Of a stretch of 64,000 bases of DNA, positions 51,896-60,604 are shown in pieces. The stretch covers positions 1,302,001 through 1,366,000 of the forward strand of contig NZ_CP009302.1 of assembly GCF_000814825.1 (NCBI RefSeq). The letters are read 5' to 3'. The position numbers and the translations under genes are program-made. The DNA comes from Berryella intestinalis. GTDB lineage: Bacteria; Actinomycetota; Coriobacteriia; Coriobacteriales; Eggerthellaceae. Every line of letters begins with the position of its first letter. Positions within the stretch are counted from its first letter, which is position 1. The notes beneath the pieces were generated by a model. That model saw only the letters and a list, made by a program, of their open reading frames with translations. It was not told where the DNA came from and ran no database searches.

Positions 51896-53019
51896 CTAAC
51901 CTTTCATCAGGCGCTTCGCGCGCCACAGAACCGCCGACGCCAAGCGGCGCGCGACGTTCATAGCCTTCAGATACCCACAGGTCGCCGCAGGATGCGCGCC
52001 ACGCACCAGCCAGCGATACACCGCCTGCTCGGGGTTGGTCCGCACCTGGCCCATCGAGAACAGCTCGGGCGGATTCCCCTCGGGAGGCGGATAGGCTCCC
52101 GCATAGCCGGCGGCCCAAGTCCGCGCGGCGGCGCGGCGCGCCGCAGACGGGGATGCCATCAGCAGGATCCGGTAGAAGAACTCGCGGAAAAACTCGTAGT
52201 CGTGGATCTGGCGCTGATGCATGAGGGCGTACTCGACGAAGTACCAGGCGTAGCTTCTCCACACCTCGTCCCCTACGCCGGCCTGCGCATAGCAGCGCTG
52301 GGCGAACGCCTGCATGAACAGGAAGTCCTCCTTGTGTCGCCGAGACGCCCCCTCGTTTTGCGTGATGGATCCCGCCACGTCGCGCCGATAGTAGTACAGA
52401 TGGTCGGACAGAAGCGCGATGCGCTCGGCCCGCACCAGGGACTCGACGCAAAACGACACGTCCTCGTAGATGCGCCCCTCGATGTAGCGCAACCCGTTCT
52501 CCTCGATGAAATCGCGCCTGAACAGGCGATCCCACACGCCGATGAAACGCGCCATCTCGGGTGCGGCGGCCAGATCGAACACCGAGCCGTTCAGGCGCTC
52601 GTACAGGGCCTGGTCCCGGTACGTGCCGGTGTCCCCCGTGCCGTCGAAGTACAGCCAGTAATCGAAGACGACGATCTGGGCGCCCGCCTCGTCGGCCTTC
52701 GCCACCGTCTTCTCCAGCATCGAGGGCGCCAGGTAGTCGTCGCTATCCAGGAAGGCGACGTATTCCCCGCGCGCATGGCATGGCGCAAGCCGGTGTTGCG
52801 CGCAGCGGACAAGCCGGCGTTTTCCTGCGAAACGACCACGATGCGCTCGTCGCGGGCGCGGTACTGCTCGAGGATCAGCGGCGACGAGTCGGTCGAGCCG
52901 TCATTCACGCACACCACCTCGAAATCGGGGAACGTCTGGGCCAGCACGCTGTCGAGGCACTCCTCCAAGAAGCGCTCGACGTTGTACACGGGGACGATCA
53001 CGGAAACACGCGGTTGCAT
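51896..53019 (-). pseudogene. GT2 glycosyltransferase gene frameshifted by a 5-bp duplication
   Basis: The first part (start ATG 53019, MQPRVSVIVPVYNVERFLEECLDSVLAQTFPDFEVVCVNDGSTDSSP, then ENAGLSAARNTGLRHA) and the second part (GEYVAFLDSDDYLAPSMLEKTVAKADEAG to the end) are in different frames. The break is at 52774-52783, where CATGG occurs twice in tandem on the plus strand. Removing one copy gives 1119 bases, 373 whole codons, and joins RHA directly to RGEYVAFLDSDDYL, the usual ARGEYxxFLDSDD motif. All other family parts are present, so the lesion looks recent or reversible. It could be phase variation by slipped-strand repair, a true pseudogene or a sequencing error. Confidence 0.85.
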
Positions 53020-53068
53020 ACCCTGCCTTTCGTATAACCCTCGGCGAAGCCCCGGCCGGGCCGCCCTC

Positions 53069-54613
53069 TCACAAAGCGAGCGATCGGATGAGCTCGATCT
53101 CCCGGTCAACCGTCACCTCTCGACGGCACGTCGCGTACACGCGCTCGCGGCACGCCCGCGCACACGATGCGAAATACTCCCCGTCGCGATGCAGCCGCTC
53201 GATCGCGTCAGCGTACTGGACGGGGTCCTCCACATCGCACAGCAGCCCCCGGTCGGCGGGAAGGAAATTGCGGGCAGCGGGGATATCCGAGCTCACCACC
53301 GCCAAGCCGGTCATCGCCGCCTCCCCCATCGCCACGCCCTGGGAATCGAAGCGCGTCGGGAACAGGGCGATGTCGTGATCCGAGAACGTTTCGGCAAGCT
53401 CGGCGCGCGAAAGGAACCTGCGATGCAGCCTCACGTTCGCAAACCCCGCGATGGGCTCGGTCAGCTCGCCGAACAAGGGACCCGCCCCGTAGATGTCGAA
53501 CTCAAGCTCCTCGAACACGGGCCTTCCGCTGAGCTCGACGATGACCTGCGCGACGATGTCGAGCGCATACGACGCCACGTCGTCGAACCTTCGCACGCAC
53601 ACGATGCGGCTTGCGCGGCGCCCCGCGCGCTCGCGATACCGAAACATCCGCTCGTCGACCAGGTTCGGGATGACATGGGCGCGCTCGAAGGAAAACCCCA
53701 GCAGCTCCTCGCTTCGGGCCTTGAGCGCGTCTGATACGAACACCCAGTTCACGTTGGCCTTGCGATTATAGCGCGCCAGGATCTCGTCCCGCCGTGCGAA
53801 CTCGAGGCGGCACTCGTCGGAAAGCTCGGGAGTCGGCTGGAAGTACCGAGCCGTGAACAGGGGCCAGTCCCAATAGCGGGTCTCGGGGTTATGGGACCAG
53901 AGGATAAGCGGCGTGTTCTCGGGAAGGGCCCGATCAAGCGATTCGGCGAAACCGGGGTCGAAGAAGTGAAGCGCGACCGCATCGAAGCGCTTGCTCTGCA
54001 GGATGCGCTCGAACCCGTCCATATCCGTCCGGACCACGCGCACGCCGTCGATCTCGTACAGCGAAAGCCCCGCGCAGTCCGCCGCGACGATCACCTCGCA
54101 CTCCAGCCCGGCCTCGATGTAGGCGCGCACCCGAGCGTGCACGAACGCGCACGGGTACAGGCTCTCAGACGAAGGGTACGACGGCACGACCACCGCAACG
54201 CGCCCGCTCAGGCGGCTGCAAACGCTTTCGAAAGCGAAGTTCGGGCCGAAACCTTCCCCTCCCTCCACAACCAGCGAAGACACCCTCATCTCGGATGCCG
54301 GGGCGACTTTCACCAAAAGGCTGCACGCCCCTTCGTCCTCGGAATCGAAGTAGGTCGTCGAAGACAGGGGCGCCTGGCCCAGGATGCGGTTGAACCTGTC
54401 GACCACGTAAACGAAGCCGGCAACGCCGGGACCGACCTCCCCTTCGACTTCGAGGCGCCCGCTCGAAACGCTTAGCGACCCGTCGAGCCGCAGGCGGAAG
54501 AACGCGTAGTCCCCCGTTGGGTTCACGAAGCGGGCGCCCGACCCGCCCACCTGGCAGATCGTCCCCGCGCTCTCGCGCTCCCAGGGGCCGTATGCCAGAT
54601 TAGCGCACGCCAT
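53069..54613 (-). CDS. GT4-family glycosyltransferase with N-terminal extra domain
   Basis: A 514-residue protein. The first 135 residues (YGPWERESAGTICQVGGSGARFVN, then YAFFRLRLDGSLSVSSGRLEVEGEVGPGVAGFVYVVDRFN) form a beta-rich domain I do not recognise. From about 140 a GT-B glycosyltransferase follows: VAVVVPSYPSSESLYPCAFVHARVRAYIEAGLECEVIV, AHVIPNLVDERMFRYRERAGRRASRIVCVRRF, and the donor site FPTRFDSQGVAMGEAAMTGLAVVSSDIPAA with the conserved E-x7-E-like GEA pattern. The start overlaps the end of the UDP-galactopyranose mutase gene, so the two are coupled, which suggests a galactofuranose donor. A GTG two codons upstream is an equal candidate start. Confidence 0.82.
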   Translation of the reverse strand: MACANLAYGPWERESAGTICQVGGSGARFVNPTGDYAFFRLRLDGSLSVSSGRLEVEGEVGPGVAGFVYVVDRFNRILGQAPLSSTTYFDSEDEGACSLLVKVAPASEMRVSSLVVEGGEGFGPNFAFESVCSRLSGRVAVVVPSYPSSESLYPCAFVHARVRAYIEAGLECEVIVAADCAGLSLYEIDGVRVVRTDMDGFERILQSKRFDAVALHFFDPGFAESLDRALPENTPLILWSHNPETRYWDWPLFTARYFQPTPELSDECRLEFARRDEILARYNRKANVNWVFVSDALKARSEELLGFSFERAHVIPNLVDERMFRYRERAGRRASRIVCVRRFDDVASYALDIVAQVIVELSGRPVFEELEFDIYGAGPLFGELTEPIAGFANVRLHRRFLSRAELAETFSDHDIALFPTRFDSQGVAMGEAAMTGLAVVSSDIPAARNFLPADRGLLCDVEDPVQYADAIERLHRDGEYFASCARACRERVYATCRREVTVDREIELIRSLAL

Positions 54614-55712
54614 TGCCACCGAACCACGCGGCGTACTTCGCCAGAGCGGACTTCACCGTATCCTGCATGTCGTAGTAGCGGTACTCGCCCAAACGGCCGC
54701 CGAAACGCACCTTCTCCTCGCCTTCGGCGAGCTCGCGGTAACGCTCGAAGCGGGCGCGGTTCTCGGCGTCTTCCATCGGGTAGAACGGCTCGATCCCCAC
54801 GGTCCATTCCTGCGGGTACTCGCGCGAGATCACCGTGGTCGGCTGCGTGCCGAACTCGAAGTGCTTGTGCTCGATGATGCGGGTGTAGGGGGTCTCGCGA
54901 TCGTTGAAGTTCATCACGGCGACGCCTTGGTAGTTCTCGACGTCGAGGCGCTCGTGCTCGAAGCGCAGGCTGCGGTACTCGAGGGGCCCGAAGCGGTAAT
55001 CGAAGTACGAGTCCAGCGTGCCCGTGTACACCACCTGGGACGCAAGCGCGTCGAGGGCCTCTTTGTCCGCAAGATAGTCGGTGGACAGGCGCACCTCGCA
55101 CCCTTCGAGCATCTTCTCGAGCACGGCGGTGTAGCCGCCGATCGGGATTCCCTGGTAGCGGTCGTTGAAGTAGTTGTTGTCGTAGATCATGCGCAAGGGG
55201 ATGCGGCGCATGATCGAAGGCGGAAGCTCGGTGCAGGGCTTGCCCCACTGCTTCTCGGTGTAGCCCTTGACCAGCTTCTCGTACACGTCGCGCCCCACCA
55301 AGGACAGCACGTGCTCTTCGAGGTTGCGGGGGTTTTCGCAGGCGACGCGCTGCTCTTCTATCTTCGCGCGCGCCTCGTCCGGAGTAACGACCCCCCACAG
55401 CGCATGGAAGGTGTTCATATTGAAGGGCATGTTGTACAGCTCGCCTTTGTAATTGGCCACCGGCGAGTTGACGAAGTTGTTGAACTCGCAGAACTGCTCG
55501 ACGTATTCCCAGATGGATTTATCGCTGGTCCGGAAGATGTGGGCCCCGTACTTATGCACGTGGATGCCGTCCACCTCTTCGGTGTAGCAGTTCCCGCCGA
55601 TATGGTCGCGCTTCTCGACCACCAGAACCGTTTTTCCCTCGGCGCGCGCCTCATGCGCGATGATCGCACCGAACAGTCCGCTTCCCACTACCAACAAATC
55701 GTACGAGCTCAT
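54600..55712 (-). CDS. glf: UDP-galactopyranose mutase, copy 1
   Basis: A 370-residue flavoenzyme that converts UDP-galactopyranose to UDP-galactofuranose. FAD-binding: YDLLVVGSGLFGAIIAHEARAEGKTVLVVEKRDHIGGN. Substrate-site motifs: KYGAHIFRTSDKSIWEYVEQFCEFNNFVNSPVA, LVGRDVYEKLVKGYTEKQWGK, RIPLRMIYDNNYFNDRYQGIPIGGYT. It is clearly paralogous to the gene at 57121-58233 with the same length. It is followed by an overlapping GT4 gene. Galactofuranose is absent from mammals, and here it is likely part of the surface polymer. Confidence 0.97.
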   Translation of the reverse strand: MSSYDLLVVGSGLFGAIIAHEARAEGKTVLVVEKRDHIGGNCYTEEVDGIHVHKYGAHIFRTSDKSIWEYVEQFCEFNNFVNSPVANYKGELYNMPFNMNTFHALWGVVTPDEARAKIEEQRVACENPRNLEEHVLSLVGRDVYEKLVKGYTEKQWGKPCTELPPSIMRRIPLRMIYDNNYFNDRYQGIPIGGYTAVLEKMLEGCEVRLSTDYLADKEALDALASQVVYTGTLDSYFDYRFGPLEYRSLRFEHERLDVENYQGVAVMNFNDRETPYTRIIEHKHFEFGTQPTTVISREYPQEWTVGIEPFYPMEDAENRARFERYRELAEGEEKVRFGGRLGEYRYYDMQDTVKSALAKYAAWFGGNGVR

Positions 55713-55818
55713 CGAGTCCCTTTCCGTGTTTTCACCTGGAGTTCAAAGCATACCAGATTCGAGAAAAGCCCCCTTGCATGACACCAAAACCCTGTATCTG
55801 CATTGCTTCTATTGTTTT

Positions 55819-55857
55819 GGCTGGTAAACTTGATAAACCAGCCGCCTGTCGTAGAAT
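55819..55857 (+). promoter_or_regulatory. wecB promoter with overlapping inverted repeat
   Basis: TTGATA (55830-55835), a 16-base spacer and TAGAAT (55852-55857). An inverted repeat GGCTGGT (55819-55825) / ACCAGCC (55837-55843) straddles the -35, so a repressor or activator may bind here. The leader is about 30 bases to the GTG start. Confidence 0.5.
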
Positions 55858-55892
55858 CTTGCCCACAGCAAAGCGAACAAAGGAGCCGCTAC

Positions 55893-56996
55893 GTGAAAGC
55901 CCTCGTCGTTTTCGGAACCCGTCCCGAGGCAATCAAGATGTGCCCGCTCGTGCTCACCTTGAAATCCGACCCCGCAATCGATGTGAGGGTCTGCGTTACC
56001 GGGCAGCACCGGGAGATGCTCGACCAGGTGCTGGCCATATTCGACATCGAGCCCGACTTCGACCTGAACATCATGAAGCCCGGTCAGACCCTCGAGGGAA
56101 TCACCACGGCCGTCACCGAGAAGATCGGCTCCGTCATCGACCAGGTGGAACCCGATATCGTGCTGGTCCACGGCGACACCACCACCAGCATGGCCGCCGC
56201 ACTCGGGTCGTTCTACCGCAAGGTCCCCGTGGGCCACGTGGAGGCGGGCCTACGCACCTACGATCGGTACTCGCCGTTTCCCGAGGAGATGAACCGCAAG
56301 CTCATCTCGGCCCTGGCCACCTATCATTTCGCGCCGACGCAGACGAACTTCGACGCGCTGGCCGCCGAGGGCGTGACCGAGCACGTCTACATCACGGGAA
56401 ACACCGTCATCGACGCGTTCCAGTACACCACGCATGACGGCTACCGCTTCACCAACGCCGACCTCGCCCGACACGACTTCTCGAAGCCGACCGTCCTCAT
56501 GACGGCGCATCGCCGCGAGAACCTGGGACGGCCGCTCGAAAACATCTGCGACGCCGTGCTCGAGCTGTGCGATGCGCATCCCGACACCTCGTTCGTCTAC
56601 CCCGTTCACCTGAACCCCGCCGTCCGCGAGACGGTGTTCGGCAAGCTCGAGGGCCATCCCCAGATCACGCTCACCGATCCCGTGGACGTCGAGGACATGC
56701 ACAACGCCATGTCGCGTTCGGTCATGGTCATGACCGACTCGGGCGGGCTTCAGGAAGAGGCGCCGCACCTCGGCAAGCCCGTCGTGGTCCTGCGCACCGA
56801 AACCGAGCGCCCCGAGGCCGTGGCCGCCGGCACCGCGGTGGTCGCCGGCGTCGGCAAACAGCAGGTGTTCGACACGGCGCACCGCATCCTATCCGATAGG
56901 GAAACCTACGAGGCCATGGCCAACGCCGTGAACCCCTACGGCGACGGACACGCATCCGAGCGCATCCGCGACATCCTGAAGGAGAGCTTCTCCTAA
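55893..56996 (+). CDS. wecB: UDP-N-acetylglucosamine 2-epimerase (non-hydrolysing)
   Basis: A 367-residue enzyme that interconverts UDP-GlcNAc and UDP-ManNAc. Landmarks: VVFGTRPEAIKMCPLVLTLK, VTGQHREMLDQVLAIFDIEPDFDLNIMKPGQTL, VHGDTTTSMAAALGSFYRKVPVGHVEAGLRTYDRYSPFPEEMNRKLIS, LMTAHRRENLG and TDSGGLQEEAPHLGKPVVVLRTETERPEA. The start is a GTG with AAAGGAG seven bases upstream. It is the only plus-strand gene in the right half of the locus and has its own promoter. UDP-ManNAc serves wall teichoic acid linkage units or the surface polymer. Confidence 0.96.
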   Translation: MKALVVFGTRPEAIKMCPLVLTLKSDPAIDVRVCVTGQHREMLDQVLAIFDIEPDFDLNIMKPGQTLEGITTAVTEKIGSVIDQVEPDIVLVHGDTTTSMAAALGSFYRKVPVGHVEAGLRTYDRYSPFPEEMNRKLISALATYHFAPTQTNFDALAAEGVTEHVYITGNTVIDAFQYTTHDGYRFTNADLARHDFSKPTVLMTAHRRENLGRPLENICDAVLELCDAHPDTSFVYPVHLNPAVRETVFGKLEGHPQITLTDPVDVEDMHNAMSRSVMVMTDSGGLQEEAPHLGKPVVVLRTETERPEAVAAGTAVVAGVGKQQVFDTAHRILSDRETYEAMANAVNPYGDGHASERIRDILKESFS

Positions 56997-57042
56997 GAGC
57001 GAAGGCGCCGGAACCCGAACAGCCCGCTTCGAAAGCAAAGGA

Positions 57043-57079
57043 AAGGGCCCTGCATCCGTCCGAAGATGCAGGGCCCTTC
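57043..57079. terminator. Bidirectional terminator between wecB and glf copy 2
   Basis: AAGGGCCCTGCAT (57043-57055) and ATGCAGGGCCCTT (57066-57078) form a perfect 13-base stem with a ten-base loop between the two convergent genes. Confidence 0.8.
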
Positions 57080-57120
57080 CTCTGTGCGGCCGCCGCGTCG
57101 CACAGCTGCGCGCCCGCCCG

Positions 57121-58233
57121 TTACAGCTGAACCCCCAGCTCGTCTTTCACCAGATCGAACGCCGCGGCGATCGCCTTGTCCATGTCGTAGTACTTGTACC
57201 CGCCCAGACGGCCCGCGAACACCACCGAGCCCTCGTTCTCGGCGAGCTCGCGATAGCGCTCGTACAGCGCGGAGTTGCGCTCGTCGTTGATGGGATAGTA
57301 CGGTTCGTCCCCCGGCTGCCAATTAGCAGGGTACTCCCGCGTGATGATAGTCTTGGGCTGAGATCCGAACTCGAAGTGCTTGTGCTCGATGATGCGCGTC
57401 CAGGGCACCTCGCGCTCGTTGTAGTTGACCACCGCGACGCCCTGGTGGTTTTCTTCGTCCAGCGTCTCGCTCTCGAAACGCAGGCTGCGGTACTCCAGCG
57501 TTCCCAGACGGTAGTCGTAGAACCCGTCGATCGGGCCGCAGTACACGGTACGCTCGGCGATGTCGGGCTGCTCGGCGACAAGATCGCGGTACTCCACGCC
57601 GCAGCGCACCTCGACGCCTTCCAGCATGCGCTCGATCATCTTGGTATAGCCGCCCATGGGAATGCCCTGGTAGCGATCGTTGAAGTAGTTGTTGTCGTAG
57701 GTGAACCGGCACGGGAGGCGCTTGATGATCGACGCGGGCAGCTCCTTGCAGTCGCGCCCCCACTGCTTCTCGGTGTAGCCCTTCACCAGCTTCTCGAAGA
57801 TGTCGCGGCCGACCAGGGAAAGCGCCTGCTCTTCGAGGTTCTGCGGCTCCCCGATGTTTTCGGCGGCGATCTGCTCGGCGATCTTCGCCTTGGCCTCAGC
57901 GGGCGTCACCACGCCCCACATCCGGGCGAAGGTGTTCATGTTGAAGGGCATGTTGTACACCTCGCCCTTGTAGTAGGCGATCGGGCTGTTCACGTAGTTG
58001 TTGAACTCGGCGAAGAGGTTCACGTACTCCCACACGTTCTGAAGCGAAGTATGGAAGATATGCGCCCCGTACACATGGACGTTGATGCCCTCGATCTCCT
58101 CGGTGTAGATGTTTCCGCCCACATGGTTGCGGCGATCGATGACGAGGCAGGATTTTCCCTGCTGACGAGCCTCATGGGCGAAGATGGCCCCCGTGAGCCC
58201 CGCACCGACGATCAGATAGTCGTATCGTGCCAT
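57121..58233 (-). CDS. glf: UDP-galactopyranose mutase, copy 2
   Basis: A 370-residue enzyme, paralogous to the gene at 54600-55712. FAD-binding: YDYLIVGAGLTGAIFAHEARQQGKSCLVIDRRNHVGGN. Other blocks are conserved: YGAHIFHTSLQNVWEYVNLFAEFNNYVNSPIAYYKG, LVGRDIFEKLVKGYTEKQWGRD, RLPCRFTYDNNYFNDRYQGIPMGGYTKMIERMLEGVEVRCG. Both copies have all the expected motifs, so neither looks inactive. It lies downstream of the FlaA1-like gene on the same strand, 39 bases away. Having two may separate precursor supply for two polymers. Confidence 0.97.
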   Translation of the reverse strand: MARYDYLIVGAGLTGAIFAHEARQQGKSCLVIDRRNHVGGNIYTEEIEGINVHVYGAHIFHTSLQNVWEYVNLFAEFNNYVNSPIAYYKGEVYNMPFNMNTFARMWGVVTPAEAKAKIAEQIAAENIGEPQNLEEQALSLVGRDIFEKLVKGYTEKQWGRDCKELPASIIKRLPCRFTYDNNYFNDRYQGIPMGGYTKMIERMLEGVEVRCGVEYRDLVAEQPDIAERTVYCGPIDGFYDYRLGTLEYRSLRFESETLDEENHQGVAVVNYNEREVPWTRIIEHKHFEFGSQPKTIITREYPANWQPGDEPYYPINDERNSALYERYRELAENEGSVVFAGRLGGYKYYDMDKAIAAAFDLVKDELGVQL

Positions 58234-58272
58234 ATCAGGTCCTTTCCCCTGCGCTGCGCCGTTCGGCAGCGC

Positions 58273-60129
58273 TCAGTTCGCGCAAGCGACGTTTCTGGTC
58301 AGCGTATAGGTGGGAACGACGCGCTCGAGCACCTCGACCGCCTCTTCGTCGGTTCCCGAGAGGATGGCTTCGAGCTCGGAGAGCTTCGAGCCGACCTCGC
58401 TGTAGCTTACTTCCTTGCCCGTGGAGATCATGATGCCCTTCATCTTGGTGGGCAGAGTGTTCTCCTCGTTCATCAGAAGCTCCTCGTACATCTTCTCGCC
58501 GGGGCGCAGGCCGGTGAACTCGATGCGCACATCCTCGTCCACCTTCAGGCCCGAAAGCGTGATGAGGCTCTTTGCAAGATCGACGATCTTGACCGGATCG
58601 CCCATGTCGAGGATGAAGATCTCGCCGCCCGACGCCATGCCGCCCGCCTGGATGACCAGACGGGAAGCCTCGGGGATGGTCATGAAGAAGCGCTCGATAT
58701 CGGGATGGGTCACGGTGATCGGGCCGCCCTCGGCGATCTGCTTCTTGAAGATGGGAATGACGCTCCCGTTGCTTCCCAGCACGTTTCCGAAGCGCACGGC
58801 GGCGAACACAGTCTTGGATTCCTGCGCGTAATGCTGGATCACCATCTCGCCCATGCGCTTGGTCGCACCCATCACCGACGTGGGGTTCACCGCCTTGTCG
58901 GTGGAGATGAAGATGAAGCGGTCGACCCCGAACTCGTCGGAGAGCTTCACCGTGTTCAGCGTTCCGAACACGTTGTTCAGAATGGCCTCGCGGGGGCACA
59001 TCTCCATGAGCGGCACGTGCTTGTGCGCCGCAGCATGGAAGACCACCGACGGACGGTACTTCTCGAACACGTCGCGCAAGCGCTCGAAATTGCAGATGCT
59101 GCCGATTTCGACGACCACATCCACGTCGTCGTACTGGCTCATCAGCTCGTTGCGCAGAAGGTAGGCGTCGTTCTCGTACATATCGAACACCACGATGCGC
59201 CACGGGGCGACGGTGCACATCTGGCGGCACAGCTCAGACCCGATCGATCCGCCACCGCCGGTGACCAGAACCGTTTTACCGGAGATGTAGCCGCATACCA
59301 CGCGCGTGTTCAGCACCACTTCTTCGCGACCGAGGAGGTCGGCGACGTCCACCTCGCGCAAGGAGACGTCCTCGATCTCGTCGACGCGCAGCTCGCGCAC
59401 GTTGGGAAGCGTGCGCAGCTGGCAGTCCGTCTGCGTGCAGATCTGGTAGATGCGCCGGCGCTGCTCGAGGGAAGCCGACGGGATGGCGACGACGATCTGC
59501 TCGATCCCGTATCGATCGACGAGGTTCTTTATATCTTCGCTGGTTCCGAGCACCGGAACCCCGTGAACGCGGAGCTTGCGCTTGCTCACGTTGTCGTCGA
59601 CCGCAACGATGGGCTCGCCGGGCATGAGGGGGTCCTTCGACGCCATGCGCATGATCGCAAGGCTCCCGGTCTCGCCCGCGCCCACGATCAGCGTGCGCGG
59701 ACGCATCTCCGCGTGCTTGACCAATTCGAACTCGCGGCTCTTCGAGCGCATGACGCGGAACAGCATGCGCGTTCCGCCCGTGAAGAAGACCATGAGCAGC
59801 AACGCGCCCACGTAGACGCGTATGGGGATCCAGTGGCCCATGAGCCACAAAAAGACCGCTGTGACCAGCGTGCTGATCGACACCGCAACCACGATTCTCA
59901 AAGCGTCGTCAACTGAGGCGTATTCCCATAAGTTGTTGTACAGCTGGAACGCCAAGAAGAACGAGAGATTGACCACGACGGCCGCGCCTAGGAGGAAGTA
60001 GATCTCGTGCGTACCGAAGACCTCGTGGGCCAGCCCCGTCAGCAGCGAGGCGAAATAGTAAGCGAGGAACGTCGCTGCAATATCCCAGAAGATCAGAACC
60101 GCCGTGCGGCGGGTGAATCTAATATCCAT
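58273..60129 (-). CDS. Membrane-bound NDP-sugar epimerase/dehydratase (FlaA1/CapD-like)
   Basis: A 618-residue polysaccharide biosynthesis protein. Four N-terminal membrane segments (for example TAVLIFWDIAATFLAYYFASLL and VYVGALLLMVFFTGGTRML) are followed by a first Rossmann domain (TLIVGAGETGSLAIMRMAS) and a catalytic SDR domain (KTVLVTGGGGSIGSELCRQM; FISTDKAVNPTSVMGATKRMGEM with the active-site Lys; VRFGNVLGSNGSVIPIFKKQI; GLRPGEKMYEELL). Family members are UDP-GlcNAc 4,6-dehydratases or related epimerases. A dehydratase product would feed the DegT aminotransferase at 42520. I chose the ATG at 60129 since AAGGA lies ten bases upstream; longer frames start at 60162 or 60174. Confidence 0.9.
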   Translation of the reverse strand: MDIRFTRRTAVLIFWDIAATFLAYYFASLLTGLAHEVFGTHEIYFLLGAAVVVNLSFFLAFQLYNNLWEYASVDDALRIVVAVSISTLVTAVFLWLMGHWIPIRVYVGALLLMVFFTGGTRMLFRVMRSKSREFELVKHAEMRPRTLIVGAGETGSLAIMRMASKDPLMPGEPIVAVDDNVSKRKLRVHGVPVLGTSEDIKNLVDRYGIEQIVVAIPSASLEQRRRIYQICTQTDCQLRTLPNVRELRVDEIEDVSLREVDVADLLGREEVVLNTRVVCGYISGKTVLVTGGGGSIGSELCRQMCTVAPWRIVVFDMYENDAYLLRNELMSQYDDVDVVVEIGSICNFERLRDVFEKYRPSVVFHAAAHKHVPLMEMCPREAILNNVFGTLNTVKLSDEFGVDRFIFISTDKAVNPTSVMGATKRMGEMVIQHYAQESKTVFAAVRFGNVLGSNGSVIPIFKKQIAEGGPITVTHPDIERFFMTIPEASRLVIQAGGMASGGEIFILDMGDPVKIVDLAKSLITLSGLKVDEDVRIEFTGLRPGEKMYEELLMNEENTLPTKMKGIMISTGKEVSYSEVGSKLSELEAILSGTDEEAVEVLERVVPTYTLTRNVACAN

Positions 60130-60271
60130 GAGTAACAAGTCCTTGTCGAACTTCGACGTCATCCTATGCAACAAGGGTTAAACCCGAATGCCCATTGTAC
60201 GGCTTAACTGGGAAGAAATAAACGAAACCGCCCGTGAAAGCGGAAACCAACACACCCCTCTATACAAAAAA

Positions 60272-60365
60272 AGCCCCGGTGGCCGAGGGCTCGCCGGAGA
60301 CAAAAGAAAGCCCCGGCAGCCGAACGACCCCGGGGCAAGAGAAGAGGGGCCCTCGCGGGCCCCTC
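60272..60365 (-). terminator. Tandem terminators after the rRNA operon
   Basis: Three hairpins follow 5S on the minus strand: GAGGGGCCC/GGGCCCCTC (60344-60352, 60357-60365); GCCCCGG/CCGGGGC (60310-60316, 60330-60336) followed by CTTTCTTTTG; and AGCCC/GGGCT (60272-60276, 60287-60291) followed by seven T. Confidence 0.75.
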
Positions 60366-60389
60366 CCCGGCGCACCTCCCGGTGCGCCC

Positions 60390-60512
60390 TGCGCGAGCGC
60401 GGCTCCCTATCCTCCCGCAGCCTGGCGCTGCAGTACTTTCGGCGACGGCGGGCTTAACTGCCGAGTTCGGAACGGGATCGGGTGATCCCCGCCTCCATGG
60501 CCGCGCTCGCGC
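60390..60512 (-). rRNA. rrf: 5S ribosomal RNA
   Basis: Read on the minus strand it contains the conserved CCCGATCCCGTTCCGAACTC and GGCAGTTAAGCCC segments, and the ends GCGCGAGCGCGGC and GCCGCGCTCGCGC pair as helix I. Ends are accurate to a few bases. Order on the strand is 16S-23S-5S. Confidence 0.93.
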
Positions 60513-60604
60513 AGGGCGCGGGCGGTTCGGTGCCGGAGGGCACCCTGGCGGCTGCACAGCGCCCATCGGGAGCGACCGCGGCGCGGCATGCGCGGCGGGA
60601 CGTT

